Shown: positions 32,040-43,689 of the stretch, piece by piece
How positions within the stretch are numbered: the stretch's first letter is position 1
Layout: the number at the start of each line of letters is the position of its first letter
Assembly (NCBI GenBank): GCA_031213475.1
Contig: JARUPZ010000016.1
Coordinates: forward strand, 5,334,699 to 5,398,698
Direction of reading: 5' to 3'
Source of the DNA: Nereocystis luetkeana
Lineage: Eukaryota > Sar > Phaeophyceae > Laminariales > Laminariaceae
DNA length: 64,000 nucleotides
The notes under the pieces: generated by a model
What the model was told of the DNA's origin: nothing
The model's database searches: none
The model's input: only the letters and a program-made list of their open reading frames with translations
Made by a program: the position numbers and the translations under genes

Positions 32040-33480
32040 CTGCGCGGGTGTTACGAGCACCACGGCCTTCGGCGTTACGCGCCGAGGGCAACTCGTGTAA
32101 ACAGCAAAAGGATGGGCAAGCTGTGTAGCTCGGACAACAGGACGAGACAGACAAAAAGAGTGACGAGGGGGGTGCGAACGAGCACACCCGCCCGCCGTCT
32201 CAGTGCGTCGACATGGTGGTCCGCGGTATAGTAGGGGACACTACGCCCTAAGCGGATAAAGAGACAAGGACAAAAGCCCGTCGGGGTGTTTTAGCCCTGT
32301 CGGGGGACGCGAGTCCCTTTTGAGGGGACGGACGCCTTGGGCTCCGGTGACGTCGAACCAAGGGGTCTCCACATATATGTGTGGAATGTTGGTACAGGGG
32401 ACCTGACAGTAACACATATCACAGATCAAGCTCAAGATTGTGTGATATTTCGATTCTTTACACCAAATTCAATATCGTGATATTCGTAAACGCAAATACC
32501 TCGATGTAAAACTCAATATCCGGTTTTTTAGAACGTGAGATCCCAGGCATGAAAACATGGATGAGGTGAAAATAATCAGCAAGCCCACAAACACGTAAAA
32601 CACCGCAAGCATGAGCTGGAGGACGTGGCTGCTGCTGCTGCTGCTACTACTCTCGGTAGCTTGGCAAGCTACAGCAGTGCCTGCGTACACCATGGACTTG
32701 GCTCTTGGCTTATAGTCTGGGTGAGGCCGCAGCGCGGACGCATCTCGCGCTCGTGTTGAGACATGTCCGCCAAAAACGAAAGGCCAGGTAGGCGCTACCC
32801 GATTGTTCCCGAACAGAGGGCGAGGGGTGTGCCGCGTTGGGAACATGGGTTTGGGGCAACTCCGGCAGAACCGGAGCACTGGATGCCGTGCTGATGCCGC
32901 TGAACCCGGGCATCCCGGGCACCCGCCCCTCCTCGACCACGGTAAAAACCCGTCTGCCGTACTCATTCAACCAAGTCGTGGCGGCCACTGCTGCTGCTGC
33001 TGCTGTTGCCCTTGCTGGCAGGGTGATCCACTTTCTTCTGCCAAATTCGTCTCTACCAACCAAAAGAGAATACAAACATGTGCTTGGGGGGATTTTTTTC
33101 ACCCCAAAGCGATACTTGTGCGTGTAACGTGCGCCAAAATTTCGCCTGTACCGGACGCTCGTACTATTAATAGTATAAAACTGGAGAGTCGAGAGACACA
33201 TCATTTGCTCCTAAACGTCAAATATCGCGATCTCGTGAGTTTCATATGTTGTTGTTTTCACATAAACAACATTAACTTTCAAATGAAGAAGTCCGTGGCC
33301 CGTGGCACACAAAGGTGCTGGAGTCCTATTACCTAACAGGTATTACAGATTAATCGTAACAGGAAGATCCGAAAAACTTGAAAAAAAATAGAAAAAAGAA
33401 AAATTCGGCTGCCTAAAAATACACGAGACGAAGAAGACGCACACAAGATGAAATCAATGTGTATAATGATGGGTATCGGT
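32040..33480. other. Intergenic region, weak coding-like signal at 32.8-33.1 kb
   Basis: Between about 32760 and 33125 all three plus frames and two minus frames are open and GC-rich. Both GALDAVLMPLNPGIPGT (plus) and VEEGRVPGMPGFSG (minus) look protein-like. I cannot choose a strand or a family. The rest shows nothing recognisable. Confidence 0.3.
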
Positions 33481-33483
33481 ATT

Positions 33484-33829
33484 CGCCCCGGTGGTTCAAG
33501 TGGTTAACCTCTAATTCTACTTGCGTTTGAGTCCTGGGTTCGAGCCCCAGGTGGGTCGGACATTTGACTTCATTTGCAAAAATAAAAATAAAAAAGGATT
33601 CAATTGTCGAGAGCGCCTTGCAGCGGCGTGGGTAGGCACAATTCGATGCGAGTCGACGAGGGAAGAAAAGGCTGAAATCTTCTCGCGATAAAAATGATTG
33701 CACGTACCGTAGCGGGAGGGGGGTAGAAAGGCCTGCTATGTGACCCCGGATCTGAGTTACGAGTTGGAAGGAGAGAGAGAAGAAGATGTGCGAACATAAT
33801 AAATGGGATGAGCAAAAAAAAAAAAAAAA
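33484..33829 (+). mobile_element. tRNA-derived SINE, copy 1
   Basis: 346 bp. The head has a tRNA-like A box (TGGTTCAAGTGG, 33492-33503) and B box (GGTTCGAGCCC, 33537-33547) at pol III spacing. Then comes a ~250-bp body with TTCAATTGTCGAGAGCGCC, GCACAATTCGATGCGAGTCG and CCCCGGATCTGAGTTACGAG, and a pure A16 tail. No clear target duplication was found. Confidence 0.8.
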
Positions 33830-33844
33830 TGTCTTGAAAATTGC

Positions 33845-34050
33845 GTCGCGCGCTCTGCACTTCGGAATCGTCGTCCGCAATTAATTGAGAAATGTCCTGG
33901 TTCGATGCAAACGCGGGGCAGCCGCGATTATGGCAAGTATTGGCCCGTTTTGGCTGCGGTTTGGGGTCAGGGTTAAGGTTAGGGTTAGGGTTAGAGTCAG
34001 GGGTTGGGTTGGGTCTTCGCCCGTACCTTGATCCCAACAGGAACCAAAAT
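33845..34050 (+). repeat. TTAGGG-bearing dispersed repeat, copy 1
   Basis: CTGCACTTCGGAATCGTCGT, GGTTCGATGCAAACGCG, GGTTTGGGGTCAGGGTTAAGG, (TTAGGG)2-3, GGTTGGGTTGGGTCTTCGCC, TTGATCCCAACAGGAACC. An inverted copy lies at 59550-59750. Confidence 0.7.
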
Positions 34051-34589
34051 ACCTGAACAGCCTATCAACCTAAATATCCTCTCTCCCAGATTGTAATGGG
34101 ACCTCGATCGGAGGGATCGATTTGCAATACCCCCACCTAATGACCGAACAGCAGGCATATATATTCCATAGGCTATGGTTATTGTTCAGGGTGTGGCCCC
34201 TTTCATCCACCTCCATTGATGATTGCTTGCTGCCTTCTCATTTTCCTTCTGTTCTACACTCATAGTCAATCATGAAAAACACGAGAGAGGACAAAGAACA
34301 ACAACAGCAGCAGCAACAACAGCAGGGGGCCACCTCATGTGCCCACATACATACATGCAGGGCTCACCTAAAAGACAGGTCCCTCGTTGGCAAGAAGGAG
34401 AAATCTGAATCTGTTGAGATGCTGCGTCTCGGGTCTCGGGTCTGTTTATGGTGTGACTTCTTGCTTTTAGATTTAGGTCTGTGGGGTTTACCCCATTTAT
34501 TTGTAGATCTCGTTTTTATAGAGATCGAAGGCTACCACCCTGTGGGGACATTTGTACACACACTCCCGTCGTGTGTGTGTGTGTGTGTG

Positions 34590-34683
34590 TGTTTTTTTTT
34601 GGTCATCCCATTTTTTCGCACATCTTCTCTGTCTCTCCTTCCAACCAACTCGTAACTCAGATCCGGGGTCACATGATATGCCC
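34590..34683 (-). mobile_element. SINE, 5'-truncated inverted copy
   Basis: T-run followed by the inverted 3' body (CATCTTCTCTGTCTCTCC, CGTAACTCAGATCCGGGGTC) of the SINE at 33484 and 34902. The 5' tRNA-like head is missing, as expected for truncated retroposition. Confidence 0.65.
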
Positions 34684-34901
34684 CCAATAATAGATACAAC
34701 TCCCACGCCGCCGTCGAGAGGAGTCTCAGACTGCAGAGAAGCACCGTAAGTAAGGAGTAAGGAGCCGGCGGTGGGAATAAGTAATGGCGTAATAGTGTTA
34801 CAGATCGGTCCAAAACCGTAACAATAGCGCGCGACGCATCGCTAACAACAAGGCCTTGACCTCACAGCAGAGTAGAACCACGATTCACCATTCAAGACGG
34901 T

Positions 34902-35258
34902 CGCCCCGGTGGTTCAAGTGGTTAACCTCGAATTCTACGTGTTTGAGTCCTGGGTTCGAGCCCTAGGAGGGTCGGACTTTGACTTTATTTGCAAAAATAA
35001 AAAAAGGGATTCAATTGTTGAGAGCGCCTTGCAGCGTGGGTAGGCACAATTCGATGCGAGTCGACGAGGGAAGAAAAGGCTGAAATCTTCTCGCGATAAA
35101 AATGAAGGCACGTACCGTAGCGGGAAGGGGGGAGAAGAGCCTGCTATGTGACCCCGGATCTGAGTTACGAGTTGGAAGGAGAGAGAGAAGAAGATGTGCG
35201 AAGATAATAAATGGGATGGGAAAAAAAAATAAAAAAATAAAAAAAAATAAAAAAAAAT
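34902..35258 (+). mobile_element. tRNA-derived SINE, copy 2
   Basis: 357 bp, colinear with 33484-33829: A box TGGTTCAAGTGG, B box GGTTCGAGCCC, same body. It ends with an A-rich tail of AAATAAAAAAATAAA units. Confidence 0.8.
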
Positions 35259-35523
35259 CCCTCTGCACGGAGGGTCCGCCACTGAGAGTTGTACTCGGTA
35301 CGAAGTCTGTCAGTAATTTCCGACAGGAGCCCAAAAACCAAAAATGATGTACGGTATGTAGACTCAAAATCTAGAATCGCTATCAATCTTCGTCGAGGCT
35401 GTACCCCCGCTCTCGGGCCGTACGCGAGAAGTGGTACGCATGTGCAAGCCTCTGGAGAGAAAGCGCCAATGTTGGTTCGTCGTATTATTATGCACAAGAA
35501 GAGCGGCACACATAAAGACGACT

Positions 35524-35528
35524 GACTG

Positions 35529-35582
<54 letters not shown>

Positions 35583-35590
35583 TGTTGCTT
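35524..35590 (+). repeat. (CTG)n microsatellite
   Basis: About 17 CTG triplets followed by TTGCTTGCTGTTGCTTG. Intergenic. Confidence 0.85.
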
Positions 35591-35599
35591 GTTGAAGCA

Positions 35600-36490
35600 A
35601 ACAGCCCTACCACCACATGTACAGCGTGGAGAGAGAAGATTATTTTTCAATGGACTGCGTGAGGGCTACGCCATCTTCACAGGGCGGGGACCCGCCCCGT
35701 CCCATACCCTGACTTGACACACCCTGCCCCGAACATGGATAATCCCACAACCAGTGAAAGGCGTCATCTCGAAGGGCCGACATTCCTCGTTGATGTTGAG
35801 AATGATATTTTTCTCAACGCACTTTTTTATTTGCCGCAGACGCGCAGATTGGCAGACAACTTGTCAAGTAGACACACAAGTTGCACACATACCAGTACAA
35901 CACAAAGGCAGACATCATGCAGACAGAGACAGCAGCGTGGTAGAGGCACAGCAGAGACGCACCAGGTACCATACTACCTCTAGACACAGACAGGAGACAG
36001 GTTCGTTCGGAAAGGCGGTAGCAGACATTTATTTTATCGCTACGAACTCTCACACAGCGATGATGCGCACTCGAACACAGATCTTACCGCAAGCACAATC
36101 CAAGGACATATGTAGGGCAAAAGCAGCAGCGGTTCATCTCAGGCGGCCCACGACGCGCCGTAAATAGTACGCTTCAGTCGTAGCTAGCGACCTTGGCGTA
36201 AAAGTTCGTACCCTGTATTTCACTATGATAGCCCCATCGTCGACGTGTTCCTCGTGCTGGTCGGCTGCGAGCCGAGCTGAACGAACAGCGATGAAGAAAT
36301 TAGGATGGTCTCCGTCTTGCCGTCTTGACAAATTGTCTGGATTATTCATTGAACCAGACCAAGCTCTTCATATCTGACGATCTGGAACTTGAACATGTTT
36401 TTCTACCGGTCCGATCGGTAGTATCTACAGTGGTACCAGGTACTACAAGGTTCCCCTCCGGGATGTGGGTATGGGAGTGGCGCAAGTTAA
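35600..36490. other. Spacer between SINE cluster and Helitron, no supported gene
   Basis: Several short overlapping open frames without family match. A TACCAGGTA motif is at 36434-36442, just past the last recognisable OTU-domain codons. The Helitron's 3' terminus should lie in or near this stretch but I could not define it. Confidence 0.4.
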
Positions 36491-36491
36491 T

Positions 36492-37144
36492 TTACATTGC
36501 CGTTGTACAGTAGTACAACAAAAGTTTGCACGAATTTTGTATCAACCGCAGTACTGGAGTGTGCTGTAGTGCTGCGCCACGGGATCGTACAGGACATTGC
36601 ACGAGTTTGGTTCGGGGGGCGAGCTTGGATAGGATGTACCTGCATATATACGTTAAGTTGATGTCGATGTTGAACAAATGGTTGGCGGCGATAATTTCGA
36701 TATGTGTGCCGTAAGCATATGCGTTGGACATGAGGTTGAGGTAGTGACCCACTGAATCATAGAGTGTGTCGGGTTGGCCACTGGCAGCTACAGATTCGTT
36801 TTGAATACCGCCTGAAATAATTTCATCGAATGACATATCGAATGAGGGTATTGGATCATGCAGGTGATCACGGATGTATGTGTTGCAGTATTTATTTGCT
36901 GTCGGGTAACGAAGTGTTTCTCAGGGTCACCATGCACTTTGCGAGCGATGCAACGAAGCAAGCAGGCACCGTCTCCTACCTCATTAACAACGAACCAGTT
37001 GTTGGTGTTGTGTGTGTTGTTGTTGTTGTCGTCATCGCTGCTAACTTCGCTGTCGTTGTTATCGCTGTCGTTGTCGCTACTGCTTTCGCTGTCGTTTTCA
37101 TTTTTTTTTGCATTAATTATCATTATTTGCGGAAGGGTCAACAT
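36492..37144 (-). pseudogene. Helitron C-terminal OTU-like protease segment
   Basis: An acidic Ser/Asp/Asn-rich linker is followed by FVVNEVGDGACLLRCIA (OTU D-G-x-C catalytic motif), HYLNLMSNAYAYGTHIEI and NHLFNIDI. The two halves are in different frames (break near 36840). Confidence 0.75.
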
Positions 37145-37316
37145 TCAAATGCAAGGGTTCTCTCTCCCAGTTGCAGCCAAAATGAACTCGCGAAAGACGA
37201 CGTTGGCAACGTAGGGGACGTTATCTATGAGCCTATTTTCTTTGACGAGGCAGAGGATTTTTTGTCGCGAGGTGGTGCGGCTGAGAGCGACGTACAATTG
37301 TCCATGTGTGAAGACA

Positions 37317-38647
37317 TCATCTATCTCTGAGATCGAGGCCGACGACGTTCTTAAGTGTTTGTCCCTGCGATTTGTTTAGTGTCATGGCGTAGCATAAACG
37401 GAGGGGGAATTGATGACGATGGAAAGTAATTCCTTTGGCGCCAATCTGAACTTCGAAGCAAATTCTGGGTATTTTAACAATTAATTGGAAATCCTTCTGC
37501 GATAACTTCGACATCAACGACAGTAGCAGAGAGACCTCGTACGACTCCTTTTTTTCCATTAACGAGGCCACTGTCAAAATTAATATTCCTGATGAACATT
37601 ACCAAAGCTCCTATTTTAAGTTGCAAATCATGTGGAGGTGTGCCTGGTACAGTAACTGTGTTTAGGTATTAATAATTCTACGGACACGACCTCCGGCATG
37701 TTTTCTGTGTCATCGGTGACGAGTCGGTCTGAACTCTTCTCGTGCTGGGCTTCTCCTGGCAACATGTCTAGAACGAATTCGTTGATTTCGTCTATGCTGT
37801 CATTATTAGTGGGTGCTAATATGCCACGATCATCAAAATTGTTGTGGTTTACCTGCAAAAGATCAGGATAATAAACGGCTTCAATGAGGTCTTCGAAGTT
37901 AGTGGTACCCTTGATCTGGCACGTATGTTCGGAGCCGTCAGGGTTCTTTGTTGTGTGCTTGAGAGGTATCACGGTAGACCCATCGGCAAGCATTATCGGT
38001 GCAATGTCGCCTTCGCCAACGGCTAGTAGTACAGTCTGCGCGTAGGGAATGTCTCCCCGATCTCTCATTGACTTTGTGAGACGGAAACGTTGGACATGTT
38101 TCCAGAGATGCGAGGACAAAAAAGCTTCATCGACAACGTCTGCAGCAGTACCAAACTTCACAATTGGACCGCACTGGCGCCAATCTCCTGAGAACACAAT
38201 CGTTTTACCACCGAAAGGGAGGTCGTTGTGCATGAGATCTCTGAGCGTTAAATCTAAAGCCTCTGGAGCGTATTTGCTTGACATTGGGCATTCGTCCCAT
38301 ATTAATAATCCTGCTCGTTTCAACACGTCAGCTCTTTGAGACTCTGCTTGGATATTGCACGTGCTACCACTAACTGCGGCTGGACCGAAGGGAAGTTTAA
38401 AAGTTGAATGAGCTGTGAGACCACCAGGAAGGATCAATGCTGCTATGTCAGTAGATGCGGTGCACAAGACGAGTGTACCACGGGCTCTAAGAGATGCAGC
38501 GATTGTCATTTCAGTGAATGTTTTTCCGGTTCCGGCGGGGGCATCGATCATGTATACACCCCCTGTCTCTTGTATGACGCTGGATGTAATGGCATCAAAC
38601 ACTGTTCTCTGTTCTTGGGTAAGTTGGGGGATAAGTTGATTGGACAA
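37317..38647 (-). pseudogene. Helitron PIF1-like helicase segment
   Basis: Walker A APAGTGKT, Walker B-type LLIWDECPM, VFSGDWRQ, then RLTKSMR and a long frame to 37628. The C-terminal motif FPLRLCYAMTLNKSQGQT sits in a separate frame at 37577-37317. The main frame (339 codons) is unbroken, but the joins on both sides are frameshifted. Confidence 0.9.
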
Positions 38648-39499
38648 CTAACTCTTGCATTTGTTGTCGGTCGAAAGCTCCGAGCAAGCGGTCGTACTCT
38701 GTGTTGTCGTGGTGAACTTTGGGCAACCCGTATTTATCTGTCGTTCTGCCATGTTTGTGAAGCATGAGATCTATGGACTTTAGGGCAGCATTAATGGCAG
38801 CGGGTTGTTGTGCAAGATTAGAGGCGAAGTCTGCGGCGAGATCGTCTTGGAAAATCTCCCACAGGGCTGTTGCAGGTGCACCATGCAAAATAAGCGTTGT
38901 GAAAAGTTGACGCAATTCTTTGGCGGTTGGTTGAAAACTCAATGGCTTCCTGCAGGCATATAGTGTATTCTTCAACGCCATGAACGAGACCTATAGCTCT
39001 TGCTGCATGTTCGAATGTTTCTTGGAGAAGGCCATTGACGGTCCGGATACGCGTCCAGCTGGTCGAGGCTTCATGAAGTAAGAGCAGTCGTAGAAACCAT
39101 ATATCACCTTGGTCAGGGCTCATGTACTGAAGGCGAGCAACCACTGGCTTTGTCCGGGGATAGACAAAGTTGAGGTAGCGATCGCGCCATTGCCTCGTGG
39201 ACGTGCCGTTGTCGTCTGAGTTTTCGTCGTCGGTGGAGTCGTGATGGCCCGCATGAGCTCGCTTTGATGTTCGTTCTTTTGGTTGAATAATGTATTGCTC
39301 GTAGTATTGTAGGTACGTTAAGTCGTGAAATCGTGGGTAGTGAGGGCGTCCGAAGTACTTCATCAAGTTTGATACGGAGGAGGCGGCTACCGATCGTTGT
39401 ATCTCCGTAGAGTCTGCTTCGTCTAGCACAACTGGTTGCTCTCCTTGAAGGTGAACAAAGAGTAGAACGACTGTGGGTACGCGCTCTTGAGACCTAAAT

Positions 39500-40299
39500 C
39501 CAAAAATATGCCACATTGCCTCGGAGCTTGAAATGTAGCGGACACTGCGATACGCTTCTATTTCGTTGCCGTTGTACGTTATTTTTGCTCGAGTAGAGTC
39601 GGCAGGCTTATACGCATACTTATAGAGGTACGCAATGACAGCTCGTCCCGTTACCATGTCGACGCAAATATGGCAATCGTACTTCATAATCAAGTACGGG
39701 TTGTACGGCACTATGGATCGATTGTCTATGTTCGTTTCCACGGTCTTGTTTTCACCGTTTTTGCATTTTATTGTGGCGTTGTCTTCGTTGTCTAGTCTGC
39801 GGTATTCAGCTCGACCTGACTCTCTTCGTTGAGAGCGAGGCTACAGCGAAAAGGTTGGGGATAGTGCATCTTACAATATTTTCTTTTGGTTTTGGAATCT
39901 GTTTTCATGCAAGGTGCCGGAGGGTTGAATGTACCACACTTCTTATGAACCATATACTGGAGGACTTTTCGTCGAAGTTCACCGTTTGCAATTTTGGGAT
40001 CTGGAAGGTTTGTCCATATCCATTATTTGTCAACTTCTTTTAACTGCTCGGGGCTGGATCCTTCGAATTTTATGATGATGTGGGCATGGACGTAACCTCG
40101 GCCTTGGTACTCAATAACATAAAGCATGTAATGCATCTTGCCGAAGAGGTTGTTCTTTAGATCTGCCAATAGAGATCGGAGTTTCATTTTGAAAACACGG
40201 TTGACCAAATCTGGGCGATCCATTCCTGTTTGACCTTTCTTTGTGTAAGTTTTCTACTATCTCGGGCCATTTCGGGTTTGCTGTGAACGTTACCATCAA
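39500..40299 (-). pseudogene. Helitron Rep (HUH endonuclease) segment
   Basis: FTANPKWPEI, then after a frame change RVFKMKLRSLL and HAHIIIKF (HUH-type His-x-His), then NPYLIMKYDCHICVDMVTG and YLYKYAYKPAD with two catalytic-type tyrosines. All expected rolling-circle motifs are visible but split over three frames. Confidence 0.85.
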
Positions 40300-41823
40300 G
40301 TAAGTGTGGCTTTCCCATACGTGTGACTACGGCCATTGCATCCAATTGCTTTCTTTTGCGGTTTGCTGGGGCTCCATGAAAACTGACTGGGAGGCGTTTT
40401 CCAACGGTAGCCTCTGGGGGAGCGTCGTTGATAGCGCTAAGTGTTGTGAGACGTTTCTTTGGAAGTTGTTTATCGCAATAAGAAATAACTATATCATCTT
40501 GCCTTGCATAAGAGTCACAAGCATGTTCTTGAGCAAGCGTCGACAGGATTTGGAAAGCGGGCTCGCACAGGAGTCGTTGACGACAATAATATTGAAAAAT
40601 CTGAACTGGTTTCCCAGTAGTGGTTGAGAGTGTGCGGGATTTTCTGTTGTCACCATACCATCCTGGGCTCCAACCTGGCTCGCCAAAATAGTGCAAAAGT
40701 GGGAATTGTAGAGATTCATATAACACGGACCAGATAGGCACGAACCGAGGCTGGCTACATTCGTCAGTTGGACCGCTGCGTGGAAATGTGTAGACATGCC
40801 TTTGGGCAGGTGTGCGGTCATCGTCTTTGTATACTAAAGCTGCAATTTCAGTGCGAGCGGTTGGTGTAACACGAGCAGTCTCCTCGAATGATATGCACAG
40901 GTTGTGGTGTTCGCTCTGGTCGATTTCAAGGAGCAGTGTACGATATTGTTTGACCCATTTGTTGTCTTGTTTTATGCGATTGCTCAAGTATGTGAGAGTA
41001 TCTGCATCTAGTTTCAAGCGTTTGGCGTTTGTTTGAATCTCATTGTCATAGATGTACATTCTTGCTTGGTTGTTAGCTACGGTGCCTCCGTACGATTCAC
41101 GGAAACTATCCATTACACGGTGATACGGTTTGCCGTGTAGCTTGAGCATGCTAGGGTATGAGGGTTGTGTCCAAGTGGGCGAAGGTGATGCTCCAAGGGC
41201 TGTCATCGCAAATAAATTTGCCATTATAAGAGCGTTGGCGTTTCAGGAAACTAGGCGAGCTAAAAACATCCTTAATATCTTGAGGAAGAGGAAGGAGTGG
41301 GTGTGCACAACATACTTGCCTTTGCTGCAACAGTTTATGTTCTCTTCTTTCCATTTGAGGGCATTGCAAAACTTGCACTTGTTATTGAGTGGGTTGTTCA
41401 AGTTCAAGTACCGAACACTGTGCGGATCGGGCAAGACGACAGAAAGGTCTCCAAATGGAAGGACCCCAAGACGATGAGAACGTGAAAAACCCGATGCCGG
41501 TGACGATGTAGGCCTGCTCATCACTTAAAATTTTTCTTGTATTTTCTCTTGTATGAAACCTTTAACCAAGCGTTCCCTGAAGAAGTCACCTATGGCAATT
41601 CCTTTATACCCTTCTATTCCTTTCTATTCTCTGTAGAGATATGTCTCTTGTATGATTTTTTTTTTAACCACGCGTTCCCTGCACTCGTCTGCTTGGCAAT
41701 TCCTTCCTATTCTCTGTAGAGATATACTTCTCGCGTACTGGCTTGCTTCTCGCGTACTCGCTCGCGCAACGCTCAATGTTCTAAGTTCTGAGTTCAATGT
41801 TTTCGATGTTCTATGTTCTGGGC

Positions 41824-42105
41824 CTAAGAAAGGTCAAGTTGCTCGCCCCCGCCCCTGGCGAGGCCCTCGCGGGCGCGCTTGGACGGGGTAGAGTTCCGGC
41901 TAGAGGCGCTGTTCCGAGACCTCTGGGCGCTGTTTTCCGTTGCACGCAAGTCCGCTTCCGTGGTAATCTCCTCCACCATCAACCGGCGGCGCTTGAGAGC
42001 ACACCCGACGTGCCACGGCTTGATGCACGACGCCACGAGATGGTCGCCTTCAGCGATAAAGGCGCTGTCCTCGTCACGGAGGCAGTCTTGGCACCTTGTG
42101 CCAAT
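41824..42105 (-). CDS. Zinc-finger gene, exon 3 (only full copy)
   Basis: Acceptor GTTACAG, then ATT GGC ACA AGG in phase 0, to a stop at 41824 (93 codons). It encodes IGTRCQDCLRDEDSAF, then VASCIKPWHVGCALKRRR (C-x2-C...C...H-x2-C) and a Ser/Arg/Asn-rich basic tail. The phase fits exon 2 exactly. In this window it points away from the plus-strand exons 1 and 2, so it cannot be spliced to them in order. Confidence 0.7.
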   Translation of the reverse strand: MGTRCQDCLRDEDSAFIAEGDHLVASCIKPWHVGCALKRRRLMVEEITTEADLRATENSAQRSRNSASSRNSTPSKRAREGLARGGGEQLDLS

Positions 42106-42300
42106 CTGTAACAACAGGCGGCAATAATATAGAAGGGAGTGGCGGAGGCGAAGCGAGTTTCAGAAATCTGGCCGATATGCACTTGAGGGATAATTGTAAA
42201 GTATCATACAAACGAAAACAATGGGACAGATAGGTTGTAGTACACACGGACCGCGCCCAAACCGCTACTATACGGTGACCGCGCTTCCAACATAACTGTG

Positions 42301-42990
42301 GCGCTCGAGCTAAGAATGCGCATACAAAGAGATGTGATTGCTACTACTGCTGTTGCTATAAAAGTTGCGTTTGTTTTGTGTATTTGAGCAAAAAAACAGC
42401 AAAATAACACCTTATGCCGGGCATAAAACATCGGAAACAGATATTGCACAACAATAATACTGGACCAGATATGGTGGTCGGGTAGCACCTTGAGGGGTGA
42501 TATGCTTGTCGCGCCGTGCCGTGCGAAAAAATGAAAACAATGCTACAACTAAACTGCTGTTGCTCTAAAAGTGGCGTATTTTTGTCGCCTTATGTCGGGC
42601 ACGCTTATTTATGTCGGCACAAAATATCGGAAACATGTATGGGCAGCACTTACTGTTGTAGTACATGTGCTTTGGTGCTTTGAGGGCTGATTTCTCTTCT
42701 GTGCTTTGATGATTTGAGGGATGATTTCGCTGCTGTGCTGTGCTTGTTGAAAAAACTCGAGCTAAGAATGCGCATACAAAGAGATGTGATCGCTACTACT
42801 GCTGTTGTTGCTATAAAAGTTGCGTGTGTTTTGTGTATTTGAGCAAAAAAACAGCAAAATAACACCTTATTATGCCGGGCATAAAACATCGGAAACAGAT
42901 ATTGCACAACAATAATACTGGATCAGATATGGTGGTCGGGTAGCACCTTGAGGGGTGATATGCTTGTCGCGCCGTGCCGTGCGAAAAAAT
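42301..42990 (-). repeat. Duplicated segment in intron-2 copy A
   Basis: A ~235-bp segment (GAGCTAAGAATGCGCATAC..., CTTATGCCGGGCATAAAACA, GGTGGTCGGGTAGCACC, GTGCGAAAAAATGAAAA) occurs at 42301-42537 and again about 451 bp later. The copies of intron 2 at 46.9-47.2 and 50.8-51.1 kb have it once. Confidence 0.7.
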
Positions 42991-43079
42991 GAAAATGCTT
43001 GTTGTAAAATGGGACGTGTATTTGAATGTTAGACGCCTGTGCTCTATGCTTGTTGTAAAATGGGAATTCCCTACCACTA

Positions 43080-43184
43080 TTACGGGGGTCCATAGTTAAT
43101 AGGACCAAATATTGTTAGTAAAAATGGGTAAATATATAGGTTTTTATGTATACCATAGGTCCTATTAACTATGGTCCCCCGTAA
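43080..43184 (+). mobile_element. MITE (TTACGGGGG family) with empty site elsewhere in window
   Basis: 105 bp, TA on both sides (43078-43079 and 43185-43186). The same intron-2 sequence at 46203, 46861, 48122, 50103 and 50761 (opposite orientation) lacks it, with a single TA and only one other base difference. That is a direct filled/empty comparison proving insertion with TA duplication. Confidence 0.9.
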
Positions 43185-43689
43185 TAGTTAATTTGCTGAA
43201 AATGGTATCGCAAAATATATAACGGAAACAATATCGGAAAAAATCAGTCTAATATCGGCAAAAATATCGGCAAAATTATCGGACAAATATCGGCAAAAAA
43301 AGCGAAACATATATCGGATAAAATATTGCACAAATATCGATATCGGAAACAATATCGGACAAAAACCAGACAAATATCGAAAAAACAATATCGGAAATAA
43401 TATCGGACCAAAAATAGAAAAATATCGGAATATATCGGACAAATGTCGAAAACAATATCGGACAAATATATGGCAAAAAAATACACGATGATATATATGT
43501 ATACGTATATTTGTCAAATTTGCCTTTGTTTTCGCACATATCTCTTCGTACGCGCACTTTTGGCCCGAAACGCCAATCGAGTCGACTCATCTCGTTCGTG
43601 CGGTCACCGTGGTCGCGGTTTGGGCGCGATCCGCGCAGTGTGTCGCGCGTGGCAAGCCCTTTAAACTTTTTTGGCCGCGGGCATGGATA

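Larger units (their letters stand above)
36492..41524 (-). pseudogene. Helentron-type Helitron (RepHel-OTU), frameshifted
   Basis: Read on the minus strand the domains follow Helitron order. (1) N-terminal zinc-finger-like segment (41524-41243) with KCKFCNALKWKEE and NCCSKGK. (2) Helitron-like N domain (41224-40184), ending FHGAPANRKRKQLDAMAVV. (3) Rep: VTFTANPKWPEI, RPDLVNRVFKMKL, the HUH motif HAHIIIKF, and the two-tyrosine site YLYKYAYK (40299-39550). (4) PIF1-like helicase (38647-37317). (5) OTU-like cysteine protease (37144-36492). An OTU domain fused to RepHel marks the Helentron/Helitron2 group. Frame breaks occur near 41.3, 40.2-40.3, 38.95, 38.65, 37.6 and 36.85 kb, so no intact transposase is made. 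Both element termini are undefined. Confidence 0.85.

Noticed and set aside
32047-32461. Possible solo LTR (TGTTACGAGC ... TTCTTTACA)
   Set aside because: Starts TG and ends CA, but there is no target duplication and no second copy in the window.
33484-33560. Functional tRNA gene
   Set aside because: A and B boxes are present, but the acceptor arms do not pair and the sequence continues into a repeated SINE body with an A tail.
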